Shown: positions 16,541-25,422 of the stretch, in pieces
How the letters are laid out: each line of letters opens with the position of its first letter
Position numbering within the stretch: the first letter of the stretch is position 1
NCBI GenBank assembly: GCA_021793645.1
Contig: JAJYSJ010000008.1
Location: forward strand, 1-64,000
Direction: 5' to 3'
Origin: Bacillota bacterium
Lineage (GTDB): Bacteria > Bacillota > Sulfobacillia > JAJZYS01 > JAJYTV01
DNA length: 64,000 nucleotides
Notes under the pieces: generated by a model
Databases searched by the model: none
Seen by the model: only the letters and a program-made list of their open reading frames with translations
Told to the model about the DNA's origin: nothing
Translations under genes and position numbers: made by a program

Positions 16541-17079
16541 CGCCAGAATACCCCAAGCGACAGCACTCCCACGGATGCGAGCACGAGCACGGTCGTGCCG
16601 CGTGCTGTGCATCCCTGTGCCTCGCGGCGCATGCGCTGCCTGTCCTGCCTGCGCCAGGAACGGTGCGCCTGCCTGAGGTGCTGAACGGCAGGCTGGAATT
16701 GTCCCATGCGCTTGAGGGCCGCCGCCAGGTTGTTGTGCGCCGGGGAGTAGTCCGGATCGTGGAGCAGGGCCTCCTCGTACTTGGCGACCGCTCCCTCGAG
16801 GTTGTGGCGTTCAAGCAGGATGTTGCCGAGGTTTGTGAGCGCCGGCGGATACTGTGGGTTCAGCGCGAGCGCTTGCTGGAAGAACCGTTCGGCGTTGTCG
16901 AGTTGTCCCCGCAGGGCCTGACAGACCCCGAGCTTGTTCGGTCCGCGCGGGTCGTCGGGCAACAGATCGGAAAACTGGCGATAGAGGTCCTCCGCCTCGT
17001 CCAACTCCCCAACCGTTTCGTGGCGTTCGGCCTTGGTGTAAAGGGCCTCGGCCTCGTTGGACTGCGCCAGATGCCTCAC
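16537..17079 (-). CDS. TPR-repeat protein with C-terminal membrane anchor
   Basis: The 180-residue protein has three to four tetratricopeptide repeats, for example GELDEAEDLYRQFSDLLPDD, GQLDNAERFFQQALALNPQY and HNLEGAVAKYEEALLHDPDY. A basic stretch and one membrane helix at the C-terminus (TTVLVLASVGVLSLGVFW) follow. The repeats therefore face the cytoplasm if the tail is inserted from inside. The GTG start at 17077-17079 overlaps the YkvI-like stop (GTGA). Confidence 0.8.
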   Translation of the reverse strand: MRHLAQSNEAEALYTKAERHETVGELDEAEDLYRQFSDLLPDDPRGPNKLGVCQALRGQLDNAERFFQQALALNPQYPPALTNLGNILLERHNLEGAVAKYEEALLHDPDYSPAHNNLAAALKRMGQFQPAVQHLRQAHRSWRRQDRQRMRREAQGCTARGTTVLVLASVGVLSLGVFWR

Positions 17080-18086
17080 CGTCCCTTCGCTGAGTGAGTA
17101 TCGCCGCCTCCCCAACGAATCAGGGTGATGCGGCGTCGCGGCGGCCCCATGAAGAGCAGAATCAGCCAGACGCCTGCGACAGCGGCCATGAGTGGGTAGC
17201 CTCGGTCGACAATGCCTTGCACACCGAACAGGGACAATGCGAACGCGGCTGCAGCCGAGACCCACGGTCCGCCGCCGAGAGAGCCAGCCCCCACGGCGAA
17301 CGAAGAGGCTGCAGAGAGACCGGCCATCAGCACGGTCGCTGCCACGAGCGCACCCAGTGCGCCGTGGATGGATGCAGCCAGCACCACCAGCGGCAGGTCT
17401 GCTCGTGCGACGAGTGCGCCGTGCCGGACGAGTGCCGTCGACTCCAAAGTTAGCAGTAGCCCGGCGATCAGTCCACCAAAGGCTGCTCCAAGCGCGCTGC
17501 GGCGGTCGCCCAATGTCGCACTGCGCGCGATGCCGTCCGTTGCAAGAGCGATGTTGTAGGCGACGAAGCCGAATACGCCGAGCACCGCTTGCCAGTGCAG
17601 ATCCCTTATCTGCAAGGGCGCAGCCGGACGCGACAGCGCCAAGAGCGATGCAGCCGTGCCGCAGACGACAACCGTCAAAAGCAGAATCCCCTGGAAGCGG
17701 CGTTGGCGGTGTGGCCCAGCAGCGCCGAGCCCTGCTGCCGCTGCGGCTGCCGCCAGGGAAGCGGGTGCCCTGCCGACATGCCAGTAGGCGTGGGCGAGGC
17801 TCCCCAGGACCGCGAGCACGGCGGCAAACGTCAGCAGGCTGAAGAGAGAAAGCGCGAGCTGTCCAGTGGAGCGGTAGCTCCCGAACAGCGCCGCCAGGGG
17901 ATCTGGCCCGCGTGCAGCGCGCTGTGCCGTCTGCCACGCGGCGGCGGCGAGCAGAAGAGCCGCGAGTACGCCCAGCAGTGCTGCCGAGTGTCCGTGGACG
18001 CCAAAGAACACCCATACTTCGCGTCCAGAAGCGAAGCCGGCGCCAAGCACTGCCGCAAGCGTCGCAACGAACGTCTCAACTGCCAT
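17076..18086 (-). CDS. YkvI-like membrane transporter
   Basis: The 336-residue protein has about ten hydrophobic segments and begins with TLAAVLGAGFASGREVWVFF. The unwound-helix motif G-A-G-F-A-(S/T)-G-x-E is characteristic of the YkvI group in the LeuT/APC-like transporter fold. The ATG at 18084-18086 follows GGGGTGG. It heads an operon whose next four genes all overlap by four bases. It is divergent from the YyaC-like spore gene. Substrate unknown. Confidence 0.7.
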   Translation of the reverse strand: MAVETFVATLAAVLGAGFASGREVWVFFGVHGHSAALLGVLAALLLAAAAWQTAQRAARGPDPLAALFGSYRSTGQLALSLFSLLTFAAVLAVLGSLAHAYWHVGRAPASLAAAAAAAGLGAAGPHRQRRFQGILLLTVVVCGTAASLLALSRPAAPLQIRDLHWQAVLGVFGFVAYNIALATDGIARSATLGDRRSALGAAFGGLIAGLLLTLESTALVRHGALVARADLPLVVLAASIHGALGALVAATVLMAGLSAASSFAVGAGSLGGGPWVSAAAAFALSLFGVQGIVDRGYPLMAAVAGVWLILLFMGPPRRRITLIRWGGGDTHSAKGR

Positions 18087-18156
18087 TTTGCCACCCCGAG
18101 CAGTCGTATGCGCCCACCTGCGTATACCTGCCAGAAGCCAGCCATATACTCGCCAC

Positions 18157-18753
18157 ATGCGCGAGCAAGTCATTCGTCCGATCAGACCCCGCGTGCGCCC
18201 CGCAGATCCGCACGCAGCAGAGTCCTTGGCTGCACTTTTGGGGCGCGAGATCGCTGCGGCCGGGCACGCTGGGTGCCCGGCCACGATCATCTGCGTAGGG
18301 ACCGACCGTTCGACCGGCGACGCACTCGGCCCCCTCGTTGGAACCCTGCTGGAGCAGCGGCATATCCCGGGACTGCAGGTGTTTGGCAGTCTGCGCGCAC
18401 CGGTGCATGCGGGCAATCTCACCGAGTTCCTGCCCACACTTCTCGAAGTTGCCAGCCAGGGGCCGGTGTTGGCCGTAGACGCGTGCCTCGGGAACTATGA
18501 AAGCGTCGGTTCGGTTCTCGTCCAACAGGGTCCCTTGCGCCCAGGCGCGGGCGTGCGCAAGGAGTTGCCCCCGATCGGCGACGTCGCTGTAATGGCGACC
18601 GTCAACGTCGGGGGCTTCATGGAGTACGTCGTCTTGCAGAACACGAGGCTGTCTCTGGTGTACGACCTAGCGGTACTGATTGCGGACTCCGTCGGCCTCT
18701 GCTTCAGCTCAGCGGCGCGTCCGCGAGCCGGCGAACCACTTCCTCGGCAGTAA
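18157..18753 (+). CDS. yyaC: YyaC family spore protein
   Basis: The protein is about 198 residues with the family signature ICVGTDRSTGDALGPLVG near residue 46, then FGSLRAPVHAGNL and VDACLG. YyaC proteins resemble the germination protease fold and are made during sporulation, which supports a spore-former. The first useful start is ATG 18157. The 3' end overlaps the convergent UPF0180 gene by about 50 bases. Confidence 0.8.
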   Translation: MREQVIRPIRPRVRPADPHAAESLAALLGREIAAAGHAGCPATIICVGTDRSTGDALGPLVGTLLEQRHIPGLQVFGSLRAPVHAGNLTEFLPTLLEVASQGPVLAVDACLGNYESVGSVLVQQGPLRPGAGVRKELPPIGDVAVMATVNVGGFMEYVVLQNTRLSLVYDLAVLIADSVGLCFSSAARPRAGEPLPRQ

Positions 18754-18943
18754 GGCCATCGGCGCTGATCACCGGTACTTCGGTGCTGGTCGTCTCGTCT
18801 CCGAGCAGATCGTCGTCCATGCCGGTGCACACAACGGCGTCGACCTCGTCAAGCGCCGCCTCCTCGAGATCGATCGCCTCCCAGCCAGCGTCCTCGATTG
18901 CCTGACGCACGTCCTCAAGCCCTTCTTCGATTGCCACGCGCAA
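18704..18943 (-). CDS. UPF0180 family protein (YkuS-like)
   Basis: The 79-codon frame starts at TTG 18941-18943 with GGGGAGG upstream. It reads LRVAIEEGLEDVRQAIEDAG at the start and ends after AVVCTGMDDDLLGDETTST and ADGLTAEEVVRRL. These are the hallmarks of the small UPF0180 family, whose function is unknown. The end overlaps the convergent YyaC-like gene. Confidence 0.75.
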   Translation of the reverse strand: MRVAIEEGLEDVRQAIEDAGWEAIDLEEAALDEVDAVVCTGMDDDLLGDETTSTEVPVISADGLTAEEVVRRLADAPLS

Positions 18944-18965
18944 TGCGCAGCCACCTCCCCGGTGG

Positions 18966-19922
18966 CTATTCTGCCGCGCTGCCGCCCGTCGCATGAGCCC
19001 GTTTGGGAGTCACGTCGAACGGCTTCGGCCGCTCGGGGCCGTAGACGAGCTGAATCGCGTGCTCCGCGACGCCGAAGGTGACAGGAGTATTGCCCAACGA
19101 TTCTCCGTCCCTGTGCACCGCGATCGAGCCCTCTACCGCCCGTACAGTCAGCTCCCGGCATCGGTAGAGCGCCACCTTGGGGTGACTGAGGTGTCCCCCG
19201 CTATAGAGGCGCGGCAGCAGCGCCAGCGTCTGCGGGATGGTAACGTCGCCCGCCAGCAGCACGTCGAGTTGGCCGTCGTCCAGACTTGCGGCAGGTGTAA
19301 TGCGCATGCCCCCGCCATAGTACTGGGCGTTTCCCACCGCCACCATCAGGAACCGGCCGGCGATGTGCTCTCCGTCCACCTCGATCTCCATCTCGCGCGG
19401 ACGGTAGCTCCAAAGGATGCGGAAGATGGCGCGTAGATAGGGTGTCGTGCCGGTCGAGTGGTATTGGTTGCGCAGCCGCGTATCCTCGGCTGCCACCTCG
19501 GCGTCGAAGCCGACCCCTGCAACGTTCAGGAACGCCTCTCCGTTGACCGTGCCGAGATCAGCGGGCGATGCCTCGCCACGCAAGGCAAGGTCCGCAGCCG
19601 CGTCGAGATCGGCCGGGATGCCGGCCGTGCGCCGGAAGTCGCAGGCTGCGCCGGTGGGCACGAACGCAAGACTCGTACGGCCTCCTGCATGCAGGAGGCC
19701 GTCAGCCACTTCCACGAGCGTTCCGTCTCCCCCGACCGCGACCAGCCGGTCGTACCCCGCATCCACCGCCTCGCGGGCGATGCGGGTTCCGTCACGCGGG
19801 GCAGCGGTGACAACCATCTCCGAGTCCGGGCTCTTCGCGCGCACGCGCTCCCAAACGGCGGGCCACAGCTTGCGTGTGCGCCCGCGTCCAGCGACGTAGT
19901 TCACGATGAAAAGAGTCCTCAC
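18966..19922 (-). CDS. Diacylglycerol/lipid kinase family protein (YegS/BmrU-like)
   Basis: The 318-residue protein has the lipid-kinase nucleotide motif [16 protein letters not shown] near residue 63. It also has [17 protein letters not shown] and the second-domain motif [16 protein letters not shown]. The family phosphorylates diacylglycerol, sphingosine-like or other lipids with ATP. The exact lipid is unknown. Its start overlaps the DUF4446 stop (ATGA). Confidence 0.85.
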   Translation of the reverse strand: MRTLFIVNYVAGRGRTRKLWPAVWERVRAKSPDSEMVVTAAPRDGTRIAREAVDAGYDRLVAVGGDGTLVEVADGLLHAGGRTSLAFVPTGAACDFRRTAGIPADLDAAADLALRGEASPADLGTVNGEAFLNVAGVGFDAEVAAEDTRLRNQYHSTGTTPYLRAIFRILWSYRPREMEIEVDGEHIAGRFLMVAVGNAQYYGGGMRITPAASLDDGQLDVLLAGDVTIPQTLALLPRLYSGGHLSHPKVALYRCRELTVRAVEGSIAVHRDGESLGNTPVTFGVAEHAIQLVYGPERPKPFDVTPKRAHATGGSAAE

Positions 19923-20422
19923 ACTGCATGCACCTCAAGCGCCGTACGGATCGCCTCACGCTCTTCGTCCGAGAGCGGATAACGCGATGCTCCCCCAGCG
20001 ACCGGCTTGGCGTAGATTCTAGTTTCCTCACGCCCATAGAGTCCGCTGATCACTACACCGTCACGCGCAGGGTCCAGCAGCGCGATGCTGAACGAGAGTT
20101 CCGCTCCCGCTCCAGGAAATGCATTATAGCGTATGATGCCTACATTCTGAATCGCTCGGCCGAGCGCCGCCTCAGCGCGATCCAGGCGGACCGAAGCGGC
20201 CTCCACACCATCTTGCGCGGCGCGGAGCGACTGCCACTGCTGGTGCAGCAGTTCTTCAATGTCGGTCGCCTGGCTGTGGCGCAGGATGCGGTCCATGCGC
20301 TCCTTCAGTCGGCGCGATGCCGAAATGCTGAGGGCTGCGACAACCATCGCAACAATGCCCAACAGCAGCCCCACGGCGCCAGCCAGTCCAAGCCAGGGCG
20401 CCAGGCGAGTGAGCTCAGGCAA
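19919..20422 (-). CDS. DUF4446 family protein
   Basis: The 167-residue protein has one N-terminal membrane helix ([17 protein letters not shown]-like), a coiled-coil middle, and a conserved C-terminal domain with [20 protein letters not shown] and [20 protein letters not shown]. This is the DUF4446 pattern, a family that usually follows parB in Firmicutes. It lies just downstream of parB and the parS site. Confidence 0.85.
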   Translation of the reverse strand: MPELTRLAPWLGLAGAVGLLLGIVAMVVAALSISASRRLKERMDRILRHSQATDIEELLHQQWQSLRAAQDGVEAASVRLDRAEAALGRAIQNVGIIRYNAFPGAGAELSFSIALLDPARDGVVISGLYGREETRIYAKPVAGGASRYPLSDEEREAIRTALEVHAV

Positions 20423-20439
20423 ACCGCTTCCTCCTCGAG

Positions 20440-20455
20440 TGTTTCACGTGAAACG
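20440..20455. promoter_or_regulatory. parS centromere-like site
   Basis: The 16-mer TGTTTCACGTGAAACG matches the bacterial parS consensus at 15 of 16 positions. It lies immediately after the parB stop, next to oriC, where ParB loads in most bacteria. Confidence 0.9.
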
Positions 20456-20457
20456 TT

Positions 20458-21291
20458 CTAGTCTTCTTCCGGAACGAGTCTCCCGAACAATAGCGCAAGT
20501 TCTTCTTCGCTGCGAAAGCGGATCTCCAGCGCGCCACCCCGCGATCCCGCACGGATCCGCACCGGAAGTTCGAGCGCGCCTCCAATTCGCTCCTCCCAGC
20601 GAGAGAAGCGGTTCCCGCCTGCCGGTGTCGGCCGGGCCTTCCCCACCCCACGGGCCAGCGTCTCCACTTCGCGTACGCTGAGGTCCTTGGCCACGGCTTG
20701 CTGCGCCGCCTGAACCTGCATACTGGGGGGCAATCCAAGGATCGCACGCGCGTGGCCTGCAGACAAGGATGCGTGCCGTACCAGTTCCTTCACCTCACGC
20801 GGCAGCCCGAGCAGGCGAAGGCTGTTCGCGACAGCGGACCTGCTCTTGCCGACGACCGCGGCAATCTCGTCCTGTCGCATACCGCGCTGCTCGGAGAGCT
20901 GCGACAGTGCCTCGGCTTCTTCGAGAGGGTTCAGGTCCTCCCGCTGCAGGTTCTCCACCAGCGCGATCTCCAGGAGTCGGCCGTCATCGCAGGATCGCAG
21001 CACGACGGGCACGTGCTCCAAACCAGCGATCTGTGCCGCACGCCACCGCCTCTCGCCGGCGATCAGCTCATATCCCTGCTCCGCCGAGCGAACCACCAGG
21101 GGCTGGAGTACGCCGTGCTGTGAAATCGACTCAGCCAGCTCCCTCAGCGCCTCGGGCTCAAACTCGCGGCGCGGCTGGTACGGATTCGGACGGATCGCGC
21201 TCACCGCGATCTGCTGCAGTCCTTCCCCGGGCGTCACGCGGACTTCCGGAATCAGCGCCTCAAGTCCTCGCCCCAGTCCCCGCTTTGCCAC
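20458..21291 (-). CDS. parB: Chromosome partitioning protein ParB (Spo0J)
   Basis: The 277-residue protein begins KRGLGRGLEALIP and has NPYQPRREFEPEALRELAES. The CTP/NTP-binding motif GERRWRAAQ is present, as are the helix-turn-helix AAVVGKSRSAVANSLRLLGL and a C-terminal dimer domain. ParB binds parS, clamps and slides on DNA using CTP, and activates ParA. It overlaps parA by about 30 bases. A parS site lies directly behind it. Confidence 0.95.
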   Translation of the reverse strand: MAKRGLGRGLEALIPEVRVTPGEGLQQIAVSAIRPNPYQPRREFEPEALRELAESISQHGVLQPLVVRSAEQGYELIAGERRWRAAQIAGLEHVPVVLRSCDDGRLLEIALVENLQREDLNPLEEAEALSQLSEQRGMRQDEIAAVVGKSRSAVANSLRLLGLPREVKELVRHASLSAGHARAILGLPPSMQVQAAQQAVAKDLSVREVETLARGVGKARPTPAGGNRFSRWEERIGGALELPVRIRAGSRGGALEIRFRSEEELALLFGRLVPEED

Positions 21292-22048
21292 GAATCAACA
21301 CCTCCTGTGCTAGTTCGCGATACACCTCTGTTCCGCGCGAACGCGGGTCGTAGCGAGAGATCGGTCTGCCGTGGCTTGGTGCCTCGCTCAAGCGGACGTT
21401 GCGCGGGACGACCGACCGGTAGACCTTGTCGGGGAAGTGGCGCTTCACTTCGTCAACGACCTGGATGCCGAGGTTGGTTCTCGCATCGAACATCGTCAGC
21501 ACGATGCCGTCGATGGTCAGCGCCGGATTCAGGCTGCCCTGCACCAGCTGTACCGTTCGCATCAGCTGCGTCAGTCCCTCCAGTGCGTAATACTCCGTCT
21601 GCAGAGGGATCAGGACAGCGTCAGCGGCCACGAGGGCATTCAAGGTCATTAGTCCGAGCGAAGGCGGGCAGTCCAGCAGTATGTAATCATAGCGAGAACG
21701 CACCGCCGCGAGCGCGTCGCGCAGCCGGTACTCCCTGCGCTGAATTGCGACCAGCTCGATCTCCGCTCCAGCGAGATCCACCGATCCCGGGATCATGTGC
21801 ATCCCCTCGACCAGCGTCGGGCGAATGCAGTCCCGCACCGGGATGCCCTCGACGATCACCTCGTACATCGACGGGTCTTCCGGGCGTTTTGCGATGCCCA
21901 GCCCCGTCGTCGCGTTGCCCTGCGGGTCGACATCGCCGAGCAGCACCTTCTGGCCTCGTTCGGCAAGGCAGGCCCCGAGGTTGATCGCCGTCGTGGTCTT
22001 GCCTACCCCGCCTTTCTGGTTGGCCACGGCAAGTACTCGGCCCATCAC
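21260..22048 (-). CDS. parA: Chromosome partitioning ATPase ParA (Soj)
   Basis: The 262-residue ATPase has the deviant Walker A NQKGGVGKTTTAINLG at residues 10-25, DVDPQGNATTGLG and the Walker B ILLDCPPSLG. ParA forms gradients on the nucleoid that move ParB-parS complexes. It can also control DnaA. It lies between noc and parB, all on the same strand. Confidence 0.96.
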   Translation of the reverse strand: MMGRVLAVANQKGGVGKTTTAINLGACLAERGQKVLLGDVDPQGNATTGLGIAKRPEDPSMYEVIVEGIPVRDCIRPTLVEGMHMIPGSVDLAGAEIELVAIQRREYRLRDALAAVRSRYDYILLDCPPSLGLMTLNALVAADAVLIPLQTEYYALEGLTQLMRTVQLVQGSLNPALTIDGIVLTMFDARTNLGIQVVDEVKRHFPDKVYRSVVPRNVRLSEAPSHGRPISRYDPRSRGTEVYRELAQEVLIRGKAGTGART

Positions 22049-22057
22049 CGTTCCCCC

Positions 22058-22807
22058 TCAATGTCGAGAGATGCGGATCCGCACCTCCAGCACGTCCTCT
22101 CGCTCGCTCTCCTCCATCTCGATGGCCACGCCCGCAGCCTGCAGCCGCTTCACGCTGGCCCGCAAGGCGTTCAGAACGATGCGCACGTCCCGCACGAAGC
22201 GGCGAGGTATTTCCCGGGAAATGTCCTTCGCCCGGCGTTCCACCTGTCTGGCTGTCCAGCCTTCTGCTGCCGCCTGCTTTGCGAGTTCGAGGCGCCGACC
22301 CCCGCTGACCTGCAAGAGCGCGCGCAGGTGCCGCTCGCCAAGGGCGCCCCCCTCTGCAAGCGACCGGATCTCCTCGCCGAGTTGCAGCAGGCGCAGCTTG
22401 TTGGCGATCGCAGGCTGACTCTTCCCGACCCGTCTAGCGAGTTCGGTCTGGGTCCAGCCGAACTCCTGCATTGCGCGGCGGTATCCTTCGGCCTCTTCGA
22501 TCACGCTGAGGTCCGCCCGCTGCAAGTTCTCCACCAGTCCCAGGGCGGCGCTCTCCGCATCGTCTTCCTCGCGCACCAGCGCAGGGATGCGCTCCAAGCC
22601 CGCAGCAATTGCCGCGCGCAAGCGGCGTTCTCCTGCGACCAGTTCATAGCCTCCGTCGACCGGGCGCACCACGATCGGCTGCAGCATCCCGTGCTCTCGC
22701 AATGACGCGGCGAGCTTCTCCAGTTCGCCCTGGTCGAAGGAACGCCGGGCCTGGTAGGGGCTGCGACGGACGTCTTGGGGAGAGATTTCGACGAATGCGG
22801 CGACCAA
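22058..22807 (-). CDS. noc: Nucleoid occlusion protein Noc (ParB paralogue)
   Basis: The 249-residue ParB-type protein has ISPQDVRRSPYQARRSFDQG, the GERRLRAA CTP-binding motif and a helix-turn-helix with RRVGKSQPAIANKLRLL. It sits between rsmG and parA, the place of noc in bacilli. A TTG start at 22805-22807 with GGAGG upstream gives an N-terminus beginning with VAAFVEISP. The gene contains a perfect Noc-binding palindrome, which supports Noc over a second ParB. In bacilli the N-terminus is a membrane-binding amphipathic helix; here it is short. Confidence 0.85.
   Translation of the reverse strand: MVAAFVEISPQDVRRSPYQARRSFDQGELEKLAASLREHGMLQPIVVRPVDGGYELVAGERRLRAAIAAGLERIPALVREEDDAESAALGLVENLQRADLSVIEEAEGYRRAMQEFGWTQTELARRVGKSQPAIANKLRLLQLGEEIRSLAEGGALGERHLRALLQVSGGRRLELAKQAAAEGWTARQVERRAKDISREIPRRFVRDVRIVLNALRASVKRLQAAGVAIEMEESEREDVLEVRIRISRH
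22209..22222. promoter_or_regulatory. Noc-binding sequence (NBS) inside noc
   Basis: The 14-base palindrome ATTTCCCGGGAAAT is identical to the Noc-binding consensus described in Bacillus subtilis. It lies in the coding sequence of noc itself, where it encodes part of the REIPR segment. Confidence 0.8.
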
Positions 22808-22853
22808 GAACACCACCCTCCGGTGTCTCGACCTATTCGCTTCGTACCGGTCC

Positions 22854-23582
22854 TTACCTCTCGCCTGCGGTTGCCGGCTTTGTCGGAAACTCCCGACGCA
22901 AGCGTGCGAATCCTGTCGGACGGCCTGCCGGCGTGGACCGGAGTTTGCGGTAGAGCAGCACCGCACGCACCACACCACCAGGCAGTTCGTAGGGGTGAAT
23001 CTGCGCAGGTGCAAAGCCCATCCGCGCAGCGACAGCCCGCCCCGCAAGAGCCTCCTCGTCGGCGCGCCGGCCTTTCAGCAGCGCCAGCAGGCCGCCGGGC
23101 CGCACGAGTCCGCCGGCGACCTCGATGGCAATCGGAGCCGGCGCTACTGCCCGAGCCGTGACAAGCTGCGCTCCGTCCCGCATCGGACCGTGGGCAAGTT
23201 CCTCTGCCCTGCCCCACACGACGTCCACCGGCAAGCCAAGGTCCGCTGCGGCCGACCGCAAAAACTCTGTCTTGCGCCGCTCCGCCTCGACGAGCGTACC
23301 GGATGCCGCCTTCCCGGCACATAGCCATACAAGCGCGGGCAGCCCGCTGCCGCTCCCTACGTCCAGTACGGACTGCACATCTTCGACACCGATCGCGGCC
23401 CACGCGCGAAGGCTGTCGACGACGCCCTCCGCAGCAAATAGTGCGGGCGAACGAAGCGCCGTGAGGTTCTGCGCCGCATTCGCCGCCAAGACATATTCCG
23501 CATATCGCAAGAGCGCGGCCAGAGCGTCGCTCTCAAGCACGATTCCCGCCGCGTCCAACGCTTCTTCGAGAACCGTCATCAC
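22854..23582 (-). CDS. rsmG: 16S rRNA m7G527 methyltransferase RsmG
   Basis: The 242-residue enzyme methylates N7 of G527 in 16S rRNA using S-adenosylmethionine. It has AAQNLTALRSP, the SAM-binding loop VLDVGSGSGLPAL near residue 72 and VTARAVAPA. It starts in an ATGATG with the second ATG overlapping the jag stop. In most Firmicutes mnmE and mnmG lie between jag and rsmG; here they are absent. Confidence 0.92.
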   Translation of the reverse strand: MMTVLEEALDAAGIVLESDALAALLRYAEYVLAANAAQNLTALRSPALFAAEGVVDSLRAWAAIGVEDVQSVLDVGSGSGLPALVWLCAGKAASGTLVEAERRKTEFLRSAAADLGLPVDVVWGRAEELAHGPMRDGAQLVTARAVAPAPIAIEVAGGLVRPGGLLALLKGRRADEEALAGRAVAARMGFAPAQIHPYELPGGVVRAVLLYRKLRSTPAGRPTGFARLRREFPTKPATAGER

Positions 23583-24196
23583 CGACGCTGGATCACGACC
23601 TGGCGGTGTGGCTCCTCACCGCGGCTCTGGGTCATCAGGTCCGGGTACTCCTGGATCACGCTGTGCACAATCCGCCGTTCAGCAGCAGGCATGGACTCAA
23701 GGGCTGTCGGCTCGCCAGACTCCAGGACGTGCTGCGCAGCCTCCCGCGCCAGCTTCTCCAACGAGCGCTGCCGCGCCGCCCGAAACCCGCCCGCGTCGAG
23801 CACGATCCGCTCTCCGCCGTGCCGTCCGATCGCCGCCGAAAGAAGGTATTGGAGTGCATCGAGCGCCTCGCCGCGGCGCCGCGTCAGCCACTCGAAGTCC
23901 CCCTCCAGATCGAGGAAAATGTGGTCTTCGTCACGCCGCACCGAGGGTGCGACCTCGATGCCGAGTGCAACGAAGAATGCCTGCAGGAGGTCTACCGCAG
24001 CGGAGTCCACCACGTTCTGCTTCCGCTGGGCGCGGATCCGCCAGGGACGGCTGAAGAGCCCGAACAGGCCCTGCTTTCCTTCGTGCAGGACCGTAACCTC
24101 GAGTTCCTCGGACAGGGCCCCAAGTCGGCCTTCCGCCCGCAGCTTCGCCTCTTCCAGCGTCGCACCCTCAACCTCGATCTCCTGCAGGTCACTCAT
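23579..24196 (-). CDS. jag: RNA-binding protein Jag/KhpB
   Basis: The 205-residue protein has the Jag N-terminal domain (EGATLEEAKLRAEGRLG; GLFGLFSRPWRIRAQ), a KH domain (RRGEALDALQYLLSAAIGR) and a C-terminal R3H domain (ERRIVHSVIQEYPDLMTQS). KhpB partners KhpA in RNA binding and affects cell division and envelope growth. It overlaps both yidC (upstream) and rsmG (downstream) by four-base junctions. Confidence 0.92.
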   Translation of the reverse strand: MSDLQEIEVEGATLEEAKLRAEGRLGALSEELEVTVLHEGKQGLFGLFSRPWRIRAQRKQNVVDSAAVDLLQAFFVALGIEVAPSVRRDEDHIFLDLEGDFEWLTRRRGEALDALQYLLSAAIGRHGGERIVLDAGGFRAARQRSLEKLAREAAQHVLESGEPTALESMPAAERRIVHSVIQEYPDLMTQSRGEEPHRQVVIQRR

Positions 24197-24846
24197 TTGT
24201 TTGCTTTCACCACCGGTGTCCGCGGCCGGCCGACCCCCATCACGTAGCTCTGCGCAACGGTAAACAGCGTTGCAAAGAGCCAGTAGAGCGAGAGTCCGCT
24301 CGGGTAGCGCATGCTGATGTAAAAGAGGAACGCCGGCATCAGGATGTAGGTGATCATCTGCTGCGAGCGGTCAACTGTGCCGCGTGGCATCGTCACCCAC
24401 GTCTGCCAGAACGTGCTGACGGCGACGAGCGCGGGAAGGATGAAGTAGGGGTCCGGCTTCGAGAGGGTCGGCAGCCAGAGGAAGGTCGGCACACCGACGT
24501 AGTGGAACTTCTGCAGTGCCTCGAAGAGTGCATACAGGAGCGGCAGCTGTACGATCATCGGGATACAGCCCGAGAGCGGGTTCGTGCCCGCGCGCTTGTA
24601 GAGCTCCATCGTCTCCTGGTTGATGCGCTGCGGATCACCCTTGAATTTCTGCTGGATCCGCTTCATCTCGGGCTGCACTTCCTGCATCTTGCGCATGTAG
24701 CGCAACTGCCCATGGTAGAGCGGCATGATCACGATCCGGACGACGATCGTGAGCAGGATGATCGCTAGGCCGTAGCTGTGGGTAAACAGGTAGAACTGCT
24801 GCAGCACCCACTCCATGCCGGAGACAAGCGCATAAAAGATCGCCAA
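24193..24846 (-). CDS. yidC: Membrane protein insertase YidC/OxaA
   Basis: The 217-residue insertase has five hydrophobic segments and the conserved groove Arg in LLTIVVRIVIMPLY (R37). It also has NPLSGCIPMIVQLPLLYALF and YISMRYPSGLSLYW. There is no lipobox Cys, unlike the SpoIIIJ-type lipoproteins of bacilli. It lies between yidD and jag as expected. Confidence 0.93.
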   Translation of the reverse strand: MAIFYALVSGMEWVLQQFYLFTHSYGLAIILLTIVVRIVIMPLYHGQLRYMRKMQEVQPEMKRIQQKFKGDPQRINQETMELYKRAGTNPLSGCIPMIVQLPLLYALFEALQKFHYVGVPTFLWLPTLSKPDPYFILPALVAVSTFWQTWVTMPRGTVDRSQQMITYILMPAFLFYISMRYPSGLSLYWLFATLFTVAQSYVMGVGRPRTPVVKANK

Positions 24847-24868
24847 TTACCGTATCTCCTTCCGTCCG

Positions 24869-25066
24869 TCAGGGGACAGGATCCCATCCGCCAGGATGGA
24901 ACGGGTGGCAGCGCAATAGTCTCTTCACGGCCATGGCGCCTCCCTTGCGGGCGCCATAGCGCTCGATCGCGACGAGCGCGTATTGGGAACAGGTCGGGGT
25001 GTAGCGGCAATGGGGCATCGTCATCGGCGAGATGAAGCGGCGGTAGAAGCGAATGCCTGCAGTCAG
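24869..25066 (-). CDS. yidD: Membrane protein insertion efficiency factor YidD
   Basis: The C-terminal 60 residues are a clear Yid[31 protein letters not shown] and [12 protein letters not shown]. No ATG, GTG or TTG is available in the short stretch after rnpA. A CTG at 25064-25066 overlaps the rnpA stop (CTGA) and is the likely start, giving about 65 residues. YidD helps YidC insert inner-membrane proteins. Confidence 0.8.
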   Translation of the reverse strand: MTAGIRFYRRFISPMTMPHCRYTPTCSQYALVAIERYGARKGGAMAVKRLLRCHPFHPGGWDPVP

Positions 25067-25422
25067 GATGGCGACGGCGACGCCGGACGCCGAGCGGCTT
25101 CGGCCTTCTGCAGAACGCGCTGCAGTGCCGTCGTCAGTTCCTCGAACGTACCCTCGAGCGCGTCCGGCCGCGCCAGCAGCACCAGATCGCATCCGACCAA
25201 AAACTCCCCTCTGACCATGCGGTACGCCTCGCGCATCCGGCGCCGCACACGGTTTCTCTGCACGGCGTTGCCAAGCTTTTTCCCCGCTGCAAATGCGCAG
25301 CGCCGCCGACCCGTCTCTCCCGCCAGAACGAGGAGCACGAGGCGGCGGTCGGAAAAACGCTCTCCCTTGGCGAAGACCGCCTGCACCGCTGCGCGCTTGC
25401 GCAGCCTTTCGTCCACCGCCAC
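25063..25422 (-). CDS. rnpA: Ribonuclease P protein component
   Basis: The 119-residue protein has the RNase P protein signature [20 protein letters not shown] and FAAGKKLG. It helps the catalytic RNA cut tRNA leaders. It follows rpmH with no gap and is overlapped by yidD. Confidence 0.95.
   Translation of the reverse strand: MAVDERLRKRAAVQAVFAKGERFSDRRLVLLVLAGETGRRRCAFAAGKKLGNAVQRNRVRRRMREAYRMVRGEFLVGCDLVLLARPDALEGTFEELTTALQRVLQKAEAARRPASPSPS

Noticed and set aside
16537-18015. 492-codon frame as a single protein
   Set aside because: Its first 310 codons shadow the YkvI-like gene; only the last 180 (TPR protein, starting at GTG 17079) look real.
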